Part shown: positions 1-7,117 of the stretch, in pieces
Layout of the letters: every line of letters starts with the position of its first letter
Position numbering within the stretch: position 1 is the first letter of the stretch
Assembly (NCBI GenBank): GCA_002383105.1
Contig: DFXC01000155.1
Coordinates: 401 to 8,158, forward strand
Length of the DNA stretch: 7,758 nucleotides
Direction: 5' to 3'
From: Hyphomicrobiaceae bacterium UBA4118
GTDB lineage: Bacteria; Pseudomonadota; Alphaproteobacteria; Rhizobiales; Methyloligellaceae
Notes under the pieces: generated by a model
The model's input: the letters and a program-made list of their open reading frames with translations, nothing else
Database searches by the model: none
Told to the model about the DNA's origin: nothing
Made by a program: the position numbers and the translations under genes

Positions 1-240
1 CCAGAGCTCGGCGGGTTGGATCGTGGGCATCAGCAGCTCGAGCGCGCCCGCGCGATCCTGCTCCTCGCGCACGATCTGCTCGATCTTGCTCAGGACGCGG
101 AACCCGAGCGGCAGCCAGGAATAGATGCCGGCACTCGACTGGCGAATGAGCCCAGCCCGGAGCATCAGCCGGTGAGAGACGATCTCCGCTTCCTTGGGAT
201 CGTCGCGGAGAAGCGGCAGAAAGTAACGGCTGAGGCGCAT
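1..240 (-). CDS. proS: Prolyl-tRNA synthetase, N-terminal part (cut by window edge)
   Basis: The enzyme attaches proline to tRNA-Pro in the cytoplasm as a class II aminoacyl-tRNA synthetase. Only the first 80 codons are in the window; the rest lies beyond base 1. The protein starts [20 protein letters not shown] and carries, at about residues 34-47, the [14 protein letters not shown] stretch that is characteristic of bacterial ProS around class II motif 1, followed by a helix rich in Glu/Arg and [10 protein letters not shown]. The start is the ATG at 238-240, which matches the usual ProS N-terminus; upstream there is no good Shine-Dalgarno sequence (GAAAAAGCTGCCA precedes it). proS is separated from the upstream same-strand gene by 677 bp, so it probably has its own promoter. 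Whether it is the short alphaproteobacterial form lacking the editing insertion cannot be seen in this fragment. Confidence 0.95.
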   Translation of the reverse strand, partial: MRLSRYFLPLLRDDPKEAEIVSHRLMLRAGLIRQSSAGIYSWLPLGFRVLSKIEQIVREEQDRAGALELLMPTIQPAELW

Positions 241-348
241 TGGCAGCTTTTTCGGGCGTTAGGGGCGGATGCGGGGTCGCGCCGCCCGTGAAAGATGAGC
301 CATGCCTTACGCGAGGGACCTTGCCTCCCCGCCGGCCCCCAGGCGCGG

Positions 349-378
349 CTAATAACTTACTTTCGCAAGGGTAAGCAA
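349..378 (-). promoter_or_regulatory. Possible proS promoter with an embedded near-palindrome
   Basis: On the minus strand a -35-like TTGCTT (373-378) and a -10-like TATTAG (349-354) are separated by 18 nt, which would put the start of transcription near 342 and give proS a leader of about 100 nt. Both boxes match the sigma70 consensus only partly. An inverted repeat, CTTAC (356-360) and GTAAG (371-375) with a partly matching core, fills the spacer and overlaps the -35 box, as an operator for a dimeric repressor would. The boxes and the repeat are seen; their function is inference, and I cannot name a regulator. Confidence 0.3.
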
Positions 379-465
379 TCCTGGGAAAGGTCGCGTGCTT
401 CGCTCCAAGGCGAGCGCAACGCCATGCACGCCACAAAGCTGTCGCGCAGTACGTCTGCGAACGGT

Positions 466-570
466 GCGAAAAAAGAGTGCCTATTTCGCAGGCAGAATCG
501 CTGCCCAAGCGGCGCCACGAAAATTCTTTGTTCCGCCCGGTTTGAAGCAAACCCGCTTTGTCAAGAGTGG
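466..570 (-). ncRNA. Possible short minus-strand RNA (weak candidate)
   Basis: A -10-like TATACT at 577-582 would start a transcript near 570, and a hairpin followed by six T residues lies about 100 nt downstream. Within this span the RNA would carry a hairpin close to its 5' end (539-553, stem GGTTTG with a CTT loop), an apparently open A/U-richer middle and two overlapping 3' hairpins. That layout suits a small trans-acting RNA, but it is equally consistent with a leader of proS or a simple terminator for the upstream operon. No family is recognised. Confidence 0.22.
469..494 (-). terminator. Possible intrinsic terminator, minus strand, with a competing hairpin
   Basis: Read on the minus strand, TGCCTG (494-489), loop CGAAA and TAGGCA (483-478) form a 6-bp stem closed by a G-U pair, followed after three bases by TTTTTT (474-469). 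The stem is short, so it would be weak. The upstream arm is shared with a second hairpin, GGCAG (505-501), loop CGATT, CTGCC (495-491), so forming one prevents the other, as in attenuators. It could end the long operon that stops with DUF1467, end a short RNA, or control read-through into proS. Confidence 0.35.
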
Positions 571-576
571 GCGTCA

Positions 577-604
577 AGTATAAATCTTCGGCAGCTTGCC
601 ACAA
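577..604 (-). promoter_or_regulatory. Possible minus-strand promoter
   Basis: Read on the minus strand, TTGTGG (604-599) and TATACT (582-577) are separated by 16 nt. The -10 matches TATAAT at five of six positions; the -35 keeps only TTG. It lies back to back with the plus-strand promoter candidate, the two -35 boxes being five bases apart. It would drive either a short RNA or a long proS leader. Confidence 0.3.
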
Positions 605-609
605 TCATG

Positions 610-638
610 GTGACAATTTGGCGCGCCCGCGCTAGTGT
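610..638 (+). promoter_or_regulatory. Possible promoter of the plus-strand small RNA
   Basis: GTGACA (610-615, five of six matches to TTGACA) and TAGTGT (633-638, three of six matches to TATAAT) are separated by exactly 17 nt. Transcription would start near 645, just upstream of the structured region that ends in the terminator at 851-880. The spacer contains the 8-bp palindrome GGCGCGCC (620-627). The spacing and the downstream terminator support it; the poor -10 box weakens it. Confidence 0.35.
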
Positions 639-644
639 CCTCGA

Positions 645-880
645 CACAACGTGGATCGTTCGGGACCTGTTAGAGATCTCGGAGTCATGCGTTGAGATTG
701 GACCAGGTCCAAGTCTTGGGAGGAAGTAACTCCAGGCGCGCCGATCATGCAGGAGCATGGGCGCAGCCGCTCTTAAGCCAGCAATCTCGATTGTCGTAAC
801 CGACGGGCGAGCCTCGCTAGGGCTGAGGAGAGAAGGAGTCGCGTTACTGAAGCAAGGTCGGTTCGACCTTGCTTTTTTTT
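645..880 (+). ncRNA. Candidate structured small RNA of unknown family
   Basis: This is about 236 nt on the plus strand, opposite in direction to every gene in the window, between a promoter-like sequence and a strong intrinsic terminator. Paired elements in order are: AACG/CGTT (649-661); GGACCTG (663-669) with CAGGTCC (704-710), enclosing ATCTC/GAGAT (676-698); AGTAACTCC (725-733) with GGA...GTTACT (835-848, five-base bulge), which encloses a bulged hairpin GCGCC-CATGC/GCATG-GGCGC (738-764, loop AGGA) and the smaller hairpins GCAAT/ATTGT, GTCG/CGAC and GCGA/TCGC (781-817); then the terminator. I looked for hallmarks of tmRNA, RNase P RNA and SRP RNA and did not find them. 6S RNA and known rhizobial small-RNA families cannot be excluded without a covariance search. 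The 5' end is inferred from the promoter and could be off by tens of bases. An antisense target is not evident. Confidence 0.5.
851..880 (+). terminator. Strong rho-independent terminator, plus strand
   Basis: AGCAAGGTCG (851-860), loop GTT, and CGACCTTGCT (864-873) form a perfect 10-bp stem, followed directly by eight T residues (873-880). On the opposite strand the same stem is followed by TCAGTAACG rather than a T-run, so it is built to end plus-strand transcription. No plus-strand protein gene precedes it, which is the main argument for a non-coding transcript upstream. It lies 37 nt beyond the end of the convergent DUF1467 gene. Confidence 0.88.
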
Positions 881-917
881 GCCCCATCCCCTGCCCGCCC
901 GGCCTGCTTCTAAGCCC

Positions 918-1196
918 TTACTGCAGGTGCTCGTAGCGCGGAAAAAACGGGATCTGATCGAGCGTGATCACGTGCAGCGCGATGATCGCGTAGAGCGCGG
1001 CGAAGACGAGGCTTGAGACCACCGTGGTCGCGACTATCTTCGGCAGCAAATGCGGCAAATGCGGCGCGCTCTCCGCGTTGCCCGGCGAGGGCTTCTCGCC
1101 TGCTTCCTCCGAGGTGCGCACGCTGATCGGCAGCATCACGAAGAGCACAATCCACCAGATGACAAGGTACATGGAGACGGCGAAGAAGAGTGTCAT
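918..1196 (-). CDS. DUF1467 family small membrane protein
   Basis: This is a 92-residue protein of unknown function, of a family found mainly in alphaproteobacteria. It has two predicted membrane helices, at about residues 3-24 (rich in F, V, W, I, starting LFFAVSMYLVIWW) and 53-78 (IVATTVVSSLVFAALY and onward). Between them is a soluble loop beginning with the family-typical LPISVRTSEEAGE pattern, and the tail is short and polar. The length is normal. The ATG at 1194-1196 lies two nucleotides after the mce stop codon (TAAGCATG), so translation is probably coupled to mce. In related genomes the family sits beside proS and mce, as here. Function is unknown; an inner-membrane location is inferred from the helices. 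Confidence 0.85.
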   Translation of the reverse strand: MTLFFAVSMYLVIWWIVLFVMLPISVRTSEEAGEKPSPGNAESAPHLPHLLPKIVATTVVSSLVFAALYAIIALHVITLDQIPFFPRYEHLQ

Positions 1197-1198
1197 GC

Positions 1199-1603
<405 letters not shown>

Positions 1604-1619
1604 GTGTCTCTCTCTCGAT

Positions 1620-1658
1620 CGTCATGCCCGAATTGCCGGGTCAAGCCCGGCAGTGACG
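1620..1658. repeat. REP-like palindrome between rnj and mce
   Basis: In the 79-bp gap, GCCGGG (1635-1640), loop TCAAG and CCCGGC (1646-1651) form a GC-rich hairpin, flanked by an outer pair CGTCA (1620-1624) and TGACG (1654-1658). A further CCGTCATGC occurs at 1673-1681, at the rnj end. The GTCATGCCCG and GGGTCAAGCCCGG words resemble dispersed extragenic palindromes common in Hyphomicrobiales genomes; that comparison is from memory. There is no T-run on either strand, so it is not a classical intrinsic terminator, though it could stabilise the 3' end of the upstream message. No second full copy is in the window. Confidence 0.55.
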
Positions 1659-1682
1659 GACTTCTACCATAACCGTCATGCG

Positions 1683-3368
1683 CTAGAGCACCGTCAGCAG
1701 CACCGAGCACACGGGCTTTTTGCCCCAGGCCTGGTTGACCGCAGCGCGCACGCTGCGGCGCACGGCCTCGCTCACCAGCGCCTGGTCCTTGCGCCTCGGC
1801 TTGGGAATGCTCTCGATGGTGCCGATCGCCGCGTCCCGGGCAATCGTCGCGAAGGGAATGCCTTGGGCGTCGGTCGCCGGCAGCCCGGTCAAGGCCACCT
1901 CCGGATCGGCGAGCAAAGATCCCTTCTCCGACAGCACCAGAGACACCGCGACGGTGCCGGCAAAGCTCAGCTTGCGGCGCTCGCGCACCTGGCCGTCGTC
2001 GGCACGGGTGATGATTGCGCCGTCGCGGTAAAGACGCCCCACCGGCACGTTGTCGATGATCGCGGCAGGGCCCGGCAGCAGCCGCACCATGGCCCCGTTC
2101 CTCGCCCGCACCACCTGCTTGACGCCGAGCCTCTCGGCAAGCCGCGCATGGGCCTCGAGATGCCGGCCCTCGCCATGCATCGGGATGGCAATGTCGGGCT
2201 TCACCCAGCCGTAGAGCTGCTCGAGCTCGCCGCGGCGGGGGTGACCCGAGACATGAACCGGAGCGTCCTGATCGGTGATGACTTCGACCTCGTTGTCGGC
2301 CAGCCCATTCTGCACGCGCGCCACCGCCTTCTCGTTGCCGGGGATGGTGCGCGAGGAGAAGATCACCCGGTCGCCGGCTTCGAGCTTCACATTGGGATGC
2401 TCGCCAAGAGCGATGCGGGCCATGGCGGCACGCGCCTCGCCTTGGCTGCCGGTGCAGAGCGCTACCACCTTATGCGGCCAGAGCTGGGCAAAGGCTGTCT
2501 CCTCCAGGAACGGAAGATCGGGGTCGAGATAGCCCGTGGCCTGCGCCGCCTCGATGACGCGATACATGGCGCGGCCGACCACCACGAGATCGCGGCCGGC
2601 GGCGCGGGCGGCATTGGCGACGGAGCGGATGCGCGCGACATTGGAGGCAAAGGTGGTGACCGCGACAAGCTGCGGCGCCTCGCAGATCAGCCGGTTTAGG
2701 GTGACCGCTACATCGGCTTCCGAGGGAGATATGCCGTCGCGCACGGCGTTGGTCGAATCGCAAATGAGCGCGGCGAGCCCCTCGTCTCCGAGCGCCCTCA
2801 GCCGCGCTTGATCGGTCGGTGCGCTCGTCAACGGGTTCTCGTCGAGCTTCCAGTCGCCGGTGTGAAGCGCGGCGCCAAGCGGCGTCCTGATGATGACCGC
2901 CGAAGGCTCGGGGATCGAATGGGACATGCTGACGAGCTCGACATCGAAGGGGCCAATGGTGCGGCGTCCCCCCATCGGCATGATGTGGAGGGGAAGGCCG
3001 TCGGCGCGGCCCGTCTCGGCAAGCTTCGATTTGAGCATCTCGGCGGTGAAGGGCGTGGCGTAGACCGGCACGCCGCCAAGCTGCGGCCAAAGGTCGGCAA
3101 CCGCGCCGAAATGATCCTCATGGGCGTGGGTGAGCAACAGGCCGGCAATGTTGTGCCGCTCCTCCTCGAGGAAGCGGATGTCGGGGAGAATGACATCGAT
3201 GCCCGGCTCGAAGTCGCCGCCGAAGGTCACCCCCATGTCGACGATGAGCCACTCGCGCGCGCCCTCGCGCCCATAGCCATAAAGGTAGAGGTTCATGCCG
3301 ATCTCGCCCACGCCGCCGAGCGGCACGAAGACGAACTCGGCCTCCTTTCGATCGGATTTTCGAGACAT
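1683..3368 (-). CDS. rnj: Ribonuclease J (metallo-beta-lactamase/beta-CASP nuclease)
   Basis: RNase J is a cytoplasmic 5'-3' exonuclease and endonuclease that matures rRNA and degrades mRNA. The protein has 561 residues, normal for the family. The metallo-beta-lactamase domain starts with FVFVPLGGVGEIGMNLYLY (residues 12-30), then carries the zinc motif HAHEDH (81-86), His150 in SMSHSIPE and Asp172 in HTGDWK. The beta-CASP part follows, with CDSTNA (203-208), TTFASNVARI (238-247), CTGSQGE (305-311), SSRTIPGNE (338-346), HVSGHP (372-377) and MHGEGRH with His398. The remaining C-terminal region of roughly 150 residues is the usual smaller domain. All catalytic ligands are present. The ATG at 3366-3368 is 15 nt after the birA stop and in the same frame; a GGTGAGG sequence overlapping that stop is the only ribosome-binding-like site. 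Co-transcription with birA and the nuo genes is likely. Confidence 0.96.
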   Translation of the reverse strand: MSRKSDRKEAEFVFVPLGGVGEIGMNLYLYGYGREGAREWLIVDMGVTFGGDFEPGIDVILPDIRFLEEERHNIAGLLLTHAHEDHFGAVADLWPQLGGVPVYATPFTAEMLKSKLAETGRADGLPLHIMPMGGRRTIGPFDVELVSMSHSIPEPSAVIIRTPLGAALHTGDWKLDENPLTSAPTDQARLRALGDEGLAALICDSTNAVRDGISPSEADVAVTLNRLICEAPQLVAVTTFASNVARIRSVANAARAAGRDLVVVGRAMYRVIEAAQATGYLDPDLPFLEETAFAQLWPHKVVALCTGSQGEARAAMARIALGEHPNVKLEAGDRVIFSSRTIPGNEKAVARVQNGLADNEVEVITDQDAPVHVSGHPRRGELEQLYGWVKPDIAIPMHGEGRHLEAHARLAERLGVKQVVRARNGAMVRLLPGPAAIIDNVPVGRLYRDGAIITRADDGQVRERRKLSFAGTVAVSLVLSEKGSLLADPEVALTGLPATDAQGIPFATIARDAAIGTIESIPKPRRKDQALVSEAVRRSVRAAVNQAWGKKPVCSVLLTVL

Positions 3369-3383
3369 GTCGGGGCGGCAGCC

Positions 3384-4160
3384 TCACCGGCTCAAGAAGA
3401 ACACGTCGCCGGCAGCAATGCGGTATTCGGCGCCGTCGGGAGTGAGCAGCCTGAGCGCGCCATCGGCGTCGAGTCCGCCATAGACGCCGTCGGTCTCCTC
3501 GCCGCTGATCTTCACCCGCAACGGTCTCCCGGTCGGGCCGGCGCGGTCGAGCCAGGCGCGGCGGATGGTCGGGAAACCGTACCCCTCCCCCCAGCGCGTC
3601 AGCCATTCATGCGTGGTCGCGGCAAGCACCTCGAGCGCGTCAGCCGGCGTCACCGTCATGCCGTAGGCGGCAAGGCTGACCGCCGGGAGCGGCAGGTTCT
3701 CCGGGTGAGATGCGAGATTGATCCCGGTGCCGATCACCACCGTCGAGCGGTTCTCGGTGCCGCCGACGCTCTCGAGCAGCATGCCGGCGACCTTCTCGCC
3801 TGCGAGCATGACGTCGTTCGGCCATTTGAGCAGGACCTCCGAACGCCCCTCATAGGCGATCAACTTGGCGATGGTATCGAAGGTCACGATGCCGGCGACG
3901 AGCGCCAGCTGTCCCGCGACGCGCAGCGGGCAGTTGACCCCGATGAGAAGGCTCGCAAACAGATTGCCGTAAAGCGAGGTCCATTCGCGCCCGCCGCGGC
4001 CGCGGCCTTGGGACTGCCGGGCGGACCAGATCCACAAGGGTCCGGGCTCGCCGGCCATGGCGCGCCTGCGGGCCTCGGCGTTGGTCGAATCGACGGTCTC
4101 CAGCTTGACCAGCCGGTAGCCGCTCGGCATTTTTGGCGATGGTGACGACAATAAGCTCAT
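3384..4160 (-). CDS. birA: Biotin-[acetyl-CoA-carboxylase] ligase, without DNA-binding domain
   Basis: The enzyme makes biotinyl-5'-AMP and transfers biotin to a lysine of carboxyl-carrier domains (acetyl-CoA, propionyl-CoA and pyruvate carboxylases). The protein has 258 residues. It begins directly with the catalytic domain (YRLVKLETVDSTNAEA, 15-30), so it lacks the N-terminal helix-turn-helix of the bifunctional repressor type and should not regulate transcription. Signature motifs are GRGRGGREW (52-60, biotin and ATP binding), KWPND (112-116), GEKVAGMLLE with the likely active-site Lys123, and VVIGTGINL (141-149). A C-terminal SH3-like domain ends GDVFFLSR. The ATG at 4158-4160 overlaps the nuoN stop by one base (TAATG), which favours translational coupling. 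A second in-frame ATG at codon 11 (4128-4130) is the alternative start and would remove only a non-conserved extension. Confidence 0.95.
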   Translation of the reverse strand: MSLLSSPSPKMPSGYRLVKLETVDSTNAEARRRAMAGEPGPLWIWSARQSQGRGRGGREWTSLYGNLFASLLIGVNCPLRVAGQLALVAGIVTFDTIAKLIAYEGRSEVLLKWPNDVMLAGEKVAGMLLESVGGTENRSTVVIGTGINLASHPENLPLPAVSLAAYGMTVTPADALEVLAATTHEWLTRWGEGYGFPTIRRAWLDRAGPTGRPLRVKISGEETDGVYGGLDADGALRLLTPDGAEYRIAAGDVFFLSR

Positions 4161-5590
4161 TAGAACAGTGACTTGGCTGCGACGCCTGCGAACGCTACCA
4201 AGGGCGCCGGATGGACGAAGTAGAGCAGAATGAACAGGCCGCTCACACCGAGCACGGCGGCAAGCGGCGCTTGCATAGGCTCGAAACGTTCGGCGGGGGC
4301 GTCGAAATACATGATCTTGACGATGCGAAGATAATAGTACGCACCCACGACACTTAACAGCACGCCGATGACGGCGAGCGCATAGAGGCCAGCGTGGATG
4401 GCGGCAAGGAACACGTAGAACTTGGCGAAGAAGCCTGCAAGGGGCGGAATGCCGGCAAGGGAAAAGAGCAGCATCGCCAGCATGAAGGCCATCATCGGGT
4501 TGGTGCGGGAAAGCCCTGACAGGGCGTCGATATCCTCAACCATGCGACCCTCACGGCGCATGGCGAGGATGCAGGCGAAGGTGCCGAGCGTCATGACGAG
4601 GTAGATGGCGAGATAGATGATCACGCCCTGCACGCCTTCGGCGCTGCCGGCGGCAAGCCCGACCAGCGCGTAGCCCATATGGCCGATCGAGCTATAGGCC
4701 ATCAGCCGCTTGATGTTGGTCTGGCCGATTGCCGCAAAGGACCCCAGCGCCATCGAGGCGATGGCGAGGAAGGTGACGATCTGTTGCCACTGGATTGTGA
4801 CCGCCGGAAACGCCGTGACCAGAACGCGCACGGTGAGCGCCATAGCGGCAAGCTTGGGGGCCGCGGCAAAGAACGCCGTGACCGGCGTCGGCGCGCCCTC
4901 ATAGACGTCTGGCGTCCACATGTGGAACGGCACGGCGGAGATCTTGAAGGCGAAGCCCGCCATCAGGAAAACGAGCCCGAAGATCAACCCGATATTGGCC
5001 CCCGACGGCTGCACCGCCGCGGCAATGGTGGCGAAGTCGGTGGAGCCCGTGAAGCCGTATATCAGCGACGCTCCGTAGAGCAGCATGCCTGAGGAGAGTG
5101 CGCCGAGGACGAAATATTTCAGTCCCGCCTCTGCCGAGCGGGCCGAATTGCGCCGAAACGCGGCGATGACGTAGAGCGAAAGGCTTTGCAGCTCGAGCCC
5201 GACATAGAGGGCGATGAGATCGTTGGCCGAGATCATCATCATCATGCCGGTCGAGGCGAGCAGGATGAGCACCGGGAACTCGAACTTCACGCCGCCGGCC
5301 GCGCGCCAATAGTCGGCCGACATGAGAAGCGCCACCGCGGCACCGGTGAGCGTGAGCAGCTTCAGCATCCGCGCGAAAGGATCGACGATGAAGCTGTCGT
5401 CGAACAGGGTCGCGGTCCCTGAACCGCTCGCCACGAAGACCCCCGCCACGCCGAGAATCAGGATCGCGAGCCACAGCACGAGCTCGCCCCGCTCCCGCTT
5501 GGTTGCAACTCCGAGCATGAGCAGTGCCATGGCACCGCCCGCAAGGATGATCTCGGGCAACGCCAGATCGAGGTGAAGCGATTGGAGCAC
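4160..5590 (-). CDS. nuoN: NADH-quinone oxidoreductase subunit N
   Basis: This is a membrane-arm subunit of complex I, one of three antiporter-like proton pumps, in the inner membrane. The sequence is hydrophobic throughout, consistent with 14 helices, and has 476 residues from the chosen start. Key charged residues are Glu133 in [12 protein letters not shown], Lys158 in [13 protein letters not shown], Lys216 in [20 protein letters not shown], Lys246 in AAAPKLA, Lys294 in [17 protein letters not shown] and Lys390 in GFFAKFYVF, the last replacing the Glu found in NuoM. I chose the GTG at 5588-5590 because AGGGAG (5604-5599) lies eight bases before it. The in-frame TTG at 5594-5596 is the alternative and has only a two-base spacing to that site. 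The gene is 12 nt downstream of nuoM and overlaps birA by one base. Confidence 0.95.
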   Translation of the reverse strand: MLQSLHLDLALPEIILAGGAMALLMLGVATKRERGELVLWLAILILGVAGVFVASGSGTATLFDDSFIVDPFARMLKLLTLTGAAVALLMSADYWRAAGGVKFEFPVLILLASTGMMMMISANDLIALYVGLELQSLSLYVIAAFRRNSARSAEAGLKYFVLGALSSGMLLYGASLIYGFTGSTDFATIAAAVQPSGANIGLIFGLVFLMAGFAFKISAVPFHMWTPDVYEGAPTPVTAFFAAAPKLAAMALTVRVLVTAFPAVTIQWQQIVTFLAIASMALGSFAAIGQTNIKRLMAYSSIGHMGYALVGLAAGSAEGVQGVIIYLAIYLVMTLGTFACILAMRREGRMVEDIDALSGLSRTNPMMAFMLAMLLFSLAGIPPLAGFFAKFYVFLAAIHAGLYALAVIGVLLSVVGAYYYLRIVKIMYFDAPAERFEPMQAPLAAVLGVSGLFILLYFVHPAPLVAFAGVAAKSLF

Positions 5591-5602
5591 GGGCAAGGCT
5601 CC

Positions 5603-7117
5603 CTAAGGCATAAACGCGAGCCGCGCCTGCTCGGCGGCGGCAAGGCTAGCATGGAAGTTCTTGATCAGCGCATCGACCGAGGCGGCTGACGCATCGAGAA
5701 TGGGCCCGGGGTAGAAGCCGAAAAAGATCGTGAGGGCGACGAGCGGCGTCATCACCACGACCTCGCGCCAGGTGAGGTCGGTGATGAATTTCAGGCTCGC
5801 CTTTTCGAGCCTCCCGAAAATGATGCGGCGATAGAGCCAGAGAGCGTAGGCCGCCGACAGAATGATGCCGGTGGTAGCGAGGAAAGCGACCCAGGTGTTG
5901 ATGCGGAAGGCGCCGGTGAGGCTCAGGAACTCGCCGACGAAGCCGCTGGTGCCGGGCAGCCCGACATTGGCGAGGGTGAACACCATGAAGCAGAAGGCAT
6001 AGACCGGCATGCGGTCGGCCAGTCCGCCGAAGGCGGCAATCTCGCGGGTATGCATGCGGTCGTAGATCACGCCCACGCAAAGGAAGAGCGCGGCGGAGAC
6101 GATGCCGTGGGACAGCATCTGGAAGATGCCGCCTTGCAGGCCCTGCATGGTGAGGGTGAACACGCCGATAGTGACGAAGCCCATATGGGCGACCGAGGAA
6201 TAGGCGATGAGCTTCTTCACGTCCTCCTGCGCGAGCGCCACCAGAGAGGTGTAGACGATGGCCACCACCGAGAGCGCGAAGATGAGCGGGGCGAACTCGG
6301 CGGAGGCGAGCGGGAACATGGGGATGGAGAAGCGCAAGAACCCGTAGCCGCCCATTTTCAAGAGGATGCCGGCGAGGATCACGGAGCCCGCGGTCGGCGC
6401 CTCGACATGGGCGTCAGGCAGCCAGGTATGCACGGGCCACATCGGCAGCTTCACGGCAAACGAGGCGAGGAAGGCGAACCACAACCAGGTCTGCATCTTT
6501 GCCGGAAAGCCGTGGGTGAGCAGCACCGGGATGTCGGTGGTGCCCGCCTCCCAATAGATCGCCATGATGGCGAGCAGCATCAGCAGCGAGCCCGCGAGCG
6601 TAAAGAGGAAGAACTTGAAGCTCGCATAGACGCGGCGCTGCCCGCCCCAGATGCCGATGATGAGGAACATCGGGATCAGTCCGCCCTCGAAGAAGAGATA
6701 GAACATCACGAGGTCGAGGGAGGTGAAGACGCCGATCATCAGCGTTTCGAGCACGAGGAAGGCGATCATATATTCCTTCACGCGCGCGGTGATGGCGAGC
6801 CAGCTCGCCAGGATGCAGAGCGGCATCAGGAAAGTCGTCAAGAGCACGAAGGGCATGGAGATGCCGTCAACGCCCATATGGAAGCTGATGGGCCCTAGCC
6901 AGGGGCGAAGCTCGATGAACTGGAATTGCGGGGTGACGGGATCGAAGTCGCGCCAGAGCAGCAGCGACAGCGCAAAGGTGATGAGCGTGGTCCACAGGGC
7001 AATGAAACGCGCGTTGCGGAAGGCGCTCTCGTCCTGACCGCGCAACAGGCCGATGAGAAGGGCGCCGAGCAGCGGCAGGAAAGTGACGGTCGAGAGGATC
7101 GGCCAGCTATAGCTCAT
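5603..7117 (-). CDS. nuoM: NADH-quinone oxidoreductase subunit M
   Basis: This is the second antiporter-like proton-pumping subunit of the complex I membrane arm. It has 504 residues, the usual size, and is consistent with 14 membrane helices. Conserved features include Glu144 in FFEGGLIPM, Lys223 in [21 protein letters not shown], Lys254 in [22 protein letters not shown] (301-314) and Glu396 in GTSGFVGEF, the charged chain expected for proton transfer. The ATG at 7115-7117 gives [19 protein letters not shown], the normal N-terminus. It overlaps the nuoL stop as ATGA and is preceded by a G-rich GGCGGGGGGC that can act as ribosome binding site. The frame is open further upstream to 7306, but that stretch is the Arg-rich out-of-frame shadow of nuoL and is not part of the protein. 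Confidence 0.96.
   Translation of the reverse strand: MSYSWPILSTVTFLPLLGALLIGLLRGQDESAFRNARFIALWTTLITFALSLLLWRDFDPVTPQFQFIELRPWLGPISFHMGVDGISMPFVLLTTFLMPLCILASWLAITARVKEYMIAFLVLETLMIGVFTSLDLVMFYLFFEGGLIPMFLIIGIWGGQRRVYASFKFFLFTLAGSLLMLLAIMAIYWEAGTTDIPVLLTHGFPAKMQTWLWFAFLASFAVKLPMWPVHTWLPDAHVEAPTAGSVILAGILLKMGGYGFLRFSIPMFPLASAEFAPLIFALSVVAIVYTSLVALAQEDVKKLIAYSSVAHMGFVTIGVFTLTMQGLQGGIFQMLSHGIVSAALFLCVGVIYDRMHTREIAAFGGLADRMPVYAFCFMVFTLANVGLPGTSGFVGEFLSLTGAFRINTWVAFLATTGIILSAAYALWLYRRIIFGRLEKASLKFITDLTWREVVVMTPLVALTIFFGFYPGPILDASAASVDALIKNFHASLAAAEQARLAFMP

Larger units (their letters stand above)
241..644. other. ProS-proximal half of the DUF1467-proS intergenic region
   Basis: I find no convincing protein gene here. 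Open frames on the plus strand (from 295 and from a GTG at 395) have composition unlike the neighbouring genes and no recognisable domain. What can be seen, read on the minus strand toward proS, is: a hairpin at 539-553 (GGTTTG/CAAACC, 3-nt loop), two mutually exclusive small hairpins at 478-505, a near-palindrome at 356-375, and a 6-bp stem GGGCGG/CCGCCC at 263-287 that would lie in the proS leader about 20 nt before its start codon. The stretch looks visibly less GC-rich than the coding sequence on either side. Confidence 0.6.

Noticed and set aside
395..583. A 62-codon frame from a GTG preceded by GGGAAAGG, encoding a Lys/Arg-rich peptide
   Set aside because: The ribosome-binding spacing is short, no family is recognised, and the frame runs antisense across the hairpin/T-tract region. 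It remains possible but is not supportable from this sequence alone.
295..729. A 144-codon plus-strand open frame in the DUF1467-proS gap
   Set aside because: Its composition and codon use differ from the real genes, it has no recognisable motif, and it ends inside the structured RNA candidate, so it is most likely chance.
704..733. Resemblance of CAGGTCC plus GGGAGGAAGTAAC to the conserved SRP RNA segment
   Set aside because: SRP RNA needs the two parts joined through a GGAA tetraloop in one helix; here eight bases intervene and the pairing partners differ, so the similarity is superficial.
851..873. The same stem as a terminator for the minus-strand operon ending at DUF1467
   Set aside because: On the minus strand the stem is followed by TCAGTAACG, not a T-run; the eight T residues are on the plus-strand side only.
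6050..6898. A 282-codon plus-strand open frame opposite nuoM
   Set aside because: It is a His/Glu/Arg-rich shadow of the antisense hydrophobic nuoM codons; nuoM itself is unmistakable.
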